A stretch of DNA of 9,329 nt from Candidatus Gastranaerophilales bacterium HUM_12 (GTDB taxonomy: Bacteria > Cyanobacteriota > Vampirovibrionia > Gastranaerophilales > Gastranaerophilaceae). The notes beneath the pieces were generated by a model that was not told where the DNA came from, did no database searches, and saw only the letters and a list, made by a program, of their open reading frames with translations. Both the position numbers and the translations under genes were made by a program. The stretch spans positions 40,649 to 49,977 of the forward strand of contig DABJ01000015.1 in assembly GCA_002102825.1 (NCBI GenBank), read 5' to 3'. Below are positions 7,208-9,329 of this stretch, one piece after another (the stretch's first letter is position 1; the number at the start of each line of letters is the position of its first letter).

Positions 7208-7253
7208 ATTCGCCCCCTATATTAAACAGTATTACAATAATTTTATCTATCTA

Positions 7254-7268
7254 TATAATAATATTATA
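7254..7268. repeat. 15-bp perfect palindrome in the XRE/prepilin divergent promoter region
   Basis: TATAATA at 7254-7260 is mirrored by TATTATA at 7262-7268 around a single A. The left arm gives TATAAT on the plus strand (7254-7259), and the right arm gives TATAAT on the minus strand (7263-7268). The palindrome could therefore be two overlapping divergent -10 boxes, an operator for the neighbouring XRE protein, or both. In such AT-rich sequence, chance is a real alternative. Confidence 0.4.
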
Positions 7269-7289
7269 CATGTCTATAATTAAAATCAA
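7263..7289 (-). promoter_or_regulatory. Candidate prepilin promoter
   Basis: On the minus strand TTGATT (7284-7289) is followed after 15 bases by a perfect TATAAT (7263-7268). The spacer is two bases short of optimal. Transcription would start near 7256, leaving a leader of about 49 bases before the ATG at 7207. Confidence 0.35.
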
Positions 7290-7318
7290 GTTTTTATTTC
7301 GAATGCTAAACTCTATTT

Positions 7319-7522
7319 ATGATAAAAAATAAATTGTCTATAATGATGGGTGTAAGAAAAATGAATATGGCAGAACTTGCAAGACTTGCAGGACTGAGCC
7401 ATGTTGCCGTTTTTCGAATCTACCATAATAAAACTAAAACTATTGAACTTGAAACAATTAACAAATTATGTTATGCATTGGATTGCAAAATCCAAGATAT
7501 CTTTGAGTACATACCAGATTAG
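7319..7522 (+). CDS. Small XRE/Cro-type helix-turn-helix regulator, 67 aa
   Basis: This is a single-domain DNA-binding protein of the short Cro/C1-like (YozG-type) group. The N-terminus MIKNKLSIMMGVRKMNMAEL aligns with the usual first helix of this family. The HTH follows at about 17-36 (AELARLAGLSHVAVFRIYHN), then NKTKTIELETINKLCYAL. The protein ends DIFEYIPD, the characteristic end of the family, so it is complete and the ATG at 7319 is probably right despite the lack of a Shine-Dalgarno. TATAAT boxes at 7254 and 7275 could start transcription, giving leaders of about 53 or 32 bases, but neither has a good -35. It is divergent from the prepilin gene and may regulate it and itself; that is inference from position. 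There is no toxin-like partner gene next to it, so a toxin-antitoxin role is unlikely. It ends before a strong bidirectional terminator. Confidence 0.85.
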   Translation: MIKNKLSIMMGVRKMNMAELARLAGLSHVAVFRIYHNKTKTIELETINKLCYALDCKIQDIFEYIPD

Positions 7523-7546
7523 TAAAAATTTTTAAATTTACACAAC

Positions 7547-7583
7547 AAAAAAAAAGCCGACTGAATTTTCAGACGGCTTTTTT
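7547..7583. terminator. Bidirectional Rho-independent terminator between the XRE and ycf23-like genes
   Basis: AGCCG (7555-7559) pairs with CGGCT (7574-7578) and CTGA (7561-7564) pairs with TCAG (7569-7572), with a symmetric A/A bulge between and a 4-base loop. A nine-base A run precedes the stem and a six-base T run follows, so both strands have a U tract. It serves the convergent genes on both sides. Confidence 0.85.
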
Positions 7584-7600
7584 ACTATATGTTTTTATAA

Positions 7601-8359
7601 CTAAACTAATTCAGCAACTTTAACTGCATTTTTATTAGCAATTTCAACCAATGATGAAATTGTAGCAACCATTGCTAAATCTGAAGTCAATTTGTTGATA
7701 CAAGAACCACAACCGATAGCTGAAGCACCTGCTGCAAATGCAAATGGAGCAGTTGTAGGATTGATTCCTGTAGCAGTCATGATTGGCATTTCAATGTTTC
7801 TTGATAATTCAACAGTGTTAGAAATTGTTAATTGAGCTCTATCAACTAATGCTCTAGCGCCTGTCAATTCAACTGTTGAAGTGTAGTGACCTTCTGTTTG
7901 AACTAAATCAACACCCATAGATTCCAATTTCATAGCTAATTCGATTTGATCAGCTGTAGAAATTTCACCAGGGATTGTAACACAGAAGAATACATCTTGA
8001 CCGTTCAACATAGCTTTTGTTTCTCTTGCTAATTCTAAAACATCTTTAGCTGAGAAAGAAGTACCTTTTTTGTAAAGAACATCAAAGTTACCAAGTTCAA
8101 TAGCATCTGCACCAAGTTCAACTGCTTTAACTAATTCAGCCGGAACAATTGATGATACAAAAATAGGCATATCTGTCATTGAACGAATTTCTTTGATGAT
8201 ATCTTCTCTTGCACAAATATCAACAGCCGTTGCATGAGATTTTTCTGCTGAAGATACAACTTTTTTAATATTTTCAATATCAAAGTTATCAATACCTGCA
8301 ATAACTTTAACTGCACGTTTTTCTTCTAATGCGTGTTTAAATGAATCAATTCTTGCCAT
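7601..8359 (-). CDS. ycf23: Ycf23-like DUF561 TIM-barrel protein
   Basis: This 252-residue protein matches Ycf23/DUF561 as remembered: KVIAGIDNFD (18-27), ELGADAIELGNFD (81-93), VTIPGEI (127-133), GVDLVQTEGHYTS (149-161), TATGINPTTAPFAFAAGASA (195-214) and GCGSCINKL (216-224). The alternation of hydrophobic strands and helices, with a late G-rich phosphate-binding-type turn, fits a (beta/alpha)8 barrel related to ThiG and phosphate-binding barrels. No reaction is established; the family is typical of cyanobacteria and red-lineage plastids. No signal peptide; cytoplasmic. ATG 8359 is chosen because AGGAG (8366-8370) lies six bases upstream; the frame stays open to 8461, but that extension crosses the promoter. 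It stands alone, with a near-consensus promoter and a terminator, so it is monocistronic and probably well expressed. It is divergent from the secreted protease gene. Confidence 0.9.
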   Translation of the reverse strand: MARIDSFKHALEEKRAVKVIAGIDNFDIENIKKVVSSAEKSHATAVDICAREDIIKEIRSMTDMPIFVSSIVPAELVKAVELGADAIELGNFDVLYKKGTSFSAKDVLELARETKAMLNGQDVFFCVTIPGEISTADQIELAMKLESMGVDLVQTEGHYTSTVELTGARALVDRAQLTISNTVELSRNIEMPIMTATGINPTTAPFAFAAGASAIGCGSCINKLTSDLAMVATISSLVEIANKNAVKVAELV

Positions 8360-8401
8360 TTTTTTCTCCTTAATTAAATATGTGGACTTATCGTCTTCTG
8401 A

Positions 8402-8430
8402 ATTATACATTAATATTTTAATATTTTCAA
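8402..8430 (-). promoter_or_regulatory. Sigma-70-type promoter of the ycf23-like gene
   Basis: The minus strand reads TTGAAA (8425-8430), a 17-base spacer and TATAAT (8402-8407), five and six of six consensus bases at ideal spacing. Transcription would start near 8395, giving a leader of about 36 bases that includes the AGGAG ribosome site. Confidence 0.75.
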
Positions 8431-8508
8431 GAACTAACCTCAAAAAACACCAAAAGAGCATACAAATACAATAAAATTAACTAAATAATTTATACAAAAG
8501 AGGTGGGA

Positions 8509-9189
8509 ATGAGAAAACAGTTATTAATAGCAATTTCAATTATGTTTTTAACAATGAGTTATACTCCGGCAAATGTAAGCTATGCGCCAGATGAACAAGT
8601 AAATATCAGTGTCTATGAAAAAATTACACCTGCAATCGTTGCAATTGATGCTCAAGTTGCAGACGGAGTTTCCGCAGGCACAGGTTGTGTCGTAACCCCT
8701 GACGGAATGATTTTAACCGGTTCACACGTAGTTGACGGAGCAACAACAATTGATGTAACAACATACAACGGTCAAACCTACCGTGCAAAATTCATTGCCC
8801 AAATGGGGAAAAACAAAGACTTAGCACTAATTAAAATTCAACCCAAAAGGCCACTGCAAACCGTGTCATTTGCAGATTCAGAAGAAGTCAAAGTCGGACA
8901 AAAAGTTCTAACTATTGGTAATCCATTCGGATTTTCAAATACTTTAACCCAAGGGATTATCTCAAGAATTGATTACGTTAAAAACAGATTTCAAACAGAT
9001 GCTGCAATTAACCCCGGATGTTCCGGAGGTCCACTATTAAATACAACAGGAGAAGTTATCGGAATAAGCCAATCTATTTACAATCCGGACCACAACATTT
9101 CAAACATCGGAATCGGATTTGCAATTCCATCAAATGAAGCGGTAAAATTTATCGCAACAATTGATAGGAGCAAAAAGCTGAGAAATTAG
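8509..9189 (+). CDS. Secreted HtrA/DegP-type serine protease, no PDZ domain
   Basis: This 226-residue trypsin-like protease of the HtrA (S1C) type is probably exported. An N-terminal signal peptide is visible: MRKQ, a hydrophobic stretch (about 5-17), and likely cleavage near VSYA-PD (Ala26). The catalytic triad is complete: His73 in GSHVVDGA, Asp104 in NKDLALIKI, and Ser172 in INPGCSGGPLLN. The usual GNSGGP is GCSGGP here, with Cys171. The fold continues with GEVIGI and GIGFAIPSN (201-209) and then stops at residue 226. HtrA/DegP proteins normally continue with one or two PDZ domains, so this is a protease-only form; the gene ends cleanly with no remnant of a PDZ downstream. ATG 8509 is preferred over a GTG at 8503, because GAGG at 8500-8503 then acts as ribosome site with a five-base gap. 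Likely role: envelope protein quality control or processing. Confidence 0.9.
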   Translation: MRKQLLIAISIMFLTMSYTPANVSYAPDEQVNISVYEKITPAIVAIDAQVADGVSAGTGCVVTPDGMILTGSHVVDGATTIDVTTYNGQTYRAKFIAQMGKNKDLALIKIQPKRPLQTVSFADSEEVKVGQKVLTIGNPFGFSNTLTQGIISRIDYVKNRFQTDAAINPGCSGGPLLNTTGEVIGISQSIYNPDHNISNIGIGFAIPSNEAVKFIATIDRSKKLRN

Positions 9190-9238
9190 ATATATTAAGA
9201 ATTCCCTGAAGAATTGCTTGGACAAAAATTGCATAAAA

Positions 9239-9262
9239 TACGTAGGTAGAAATACCTACGTA
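9239..9262. repeat. Perfect 10-bp inverted repeat with GAAA loop, possible operator or hairpin
   Basis: TACGTAGGTA (9239-9248) and TACCTACGTA (9253-9262) are perfect inverted repeats separated by GAAA. As plus-strand RNA it would be a GNRA-capped hairpin, but no T tract follows, so it is a poor terminator for the protease gene. On the minus strand only four T residues follow the stem after one A. It lies just upstream of the promoter at 9274-9302, a typical place for an activator or repressor site. Confidence 0.55.
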
Positions 9263-9273
9263 AAAATACGGAC

Positions 9274-9302
9274 TTTTCAAAGCTAAGAAAATATCGTATA
9301 AT
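9274..9302 (+). promoter_or_regulatory. Promoter for a gene beyond the right edge
   Basis: TTTTCA (9274-9279), a 17-base spacer and a perfect TATAAT (9297-9302). Transcription would start near 9309 and run off the window. The last 20 bases do not contain a recognisable start codon or RNA. Confidence 0.55.
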
Positions 9303-9329
9303 GTGTTTGTAATCGGTTAAGGTTCAAGC

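Noticed and set aside
8360..8461. N-terminal extension of the ycf23-like protein
   Set aside because: The extra codons cover the promoter and the AGGAG site, and Ycf23 proteins begin close to the KVI(A/S)G motif as the shorter form does.

Overview
The window is AT-rich (roughly one third G+C by eye) with compact bacterial genes, strong AGGAG-type ribosome binding sites and a Gram-negative-type surface gene set. Several families point to the non-photosynthetic cyanobacterial relatives (Melainabacteria/Vampirovibrionia, probably gut Gastranaerophilales). These are a Ycf23/DUF561 protein, otherwise typical of cyanobacteria and red-lineage plastids; a DUF4330 membrane-anchored protein; an IctB-like O-antigen ligase/polymerase homologue; a fused FeoA-FeoB ferrous iron transporter, which fits an anaerobe; and a prepilin with the LAEVLITLGIIGVV-type N-terminus common in that group. 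The assignment is inferred from remembered family distributions, not from a search.

Layout, left to right. At 1-304 (-) lies the 5' part of an unrecognised gene that runs off the left edge. A divergent unrecognised 135-residue protein follows at 512-919 (+), with a long charge-free C-terminal half. It meets tail to tail, one base apart, a three-gene minus-strand cluster transcribed from about 3855 down to 921: a PfkB/HldE-type sugar kinase, a DUF4330 membrane-anchored protein and a Wzy_C polytopic membrane protein. This looks like a surface-glycan operon. The intergenic gap 3830-4057 carries a promoter for that operon and, unexpectedly, a well-formed terminator pointing the other way (+) with no gene in front of it.

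From 7207 down to 4058 (-) come a single prepilin-like gene and then the feoAB fusion, which appears to have its own -10 box. A small XRE/Cro-type regulator (7319-7522, +) is divergent from the prepilin. Their shared upstream region holds a 15-bp palindrome that contains TATAAT on both strands. A bidirectional terminator (7547-7583) separates the regulator from the convergent ycf23-like gene (7601-8359, -), which has a near-consensus promoter. A secreted HtrA/DegP-type serine protease without a PDZ domain (8509-9189, +) is divergent from it. The right edge holds a perfect 10-bp hairpin/dyad and a good promoter that fires into sequence beyond the window.

No tRNA, rRNA, CRISPR array, transposase, phage gene or attachment site was seen. 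Most of the window is ordinary chromosomal content. The least explained items are the orphan plus-strand terminator, the uncharged small protein at the left, and the palindromic divergent promoter of the XRE/prepilin pair.
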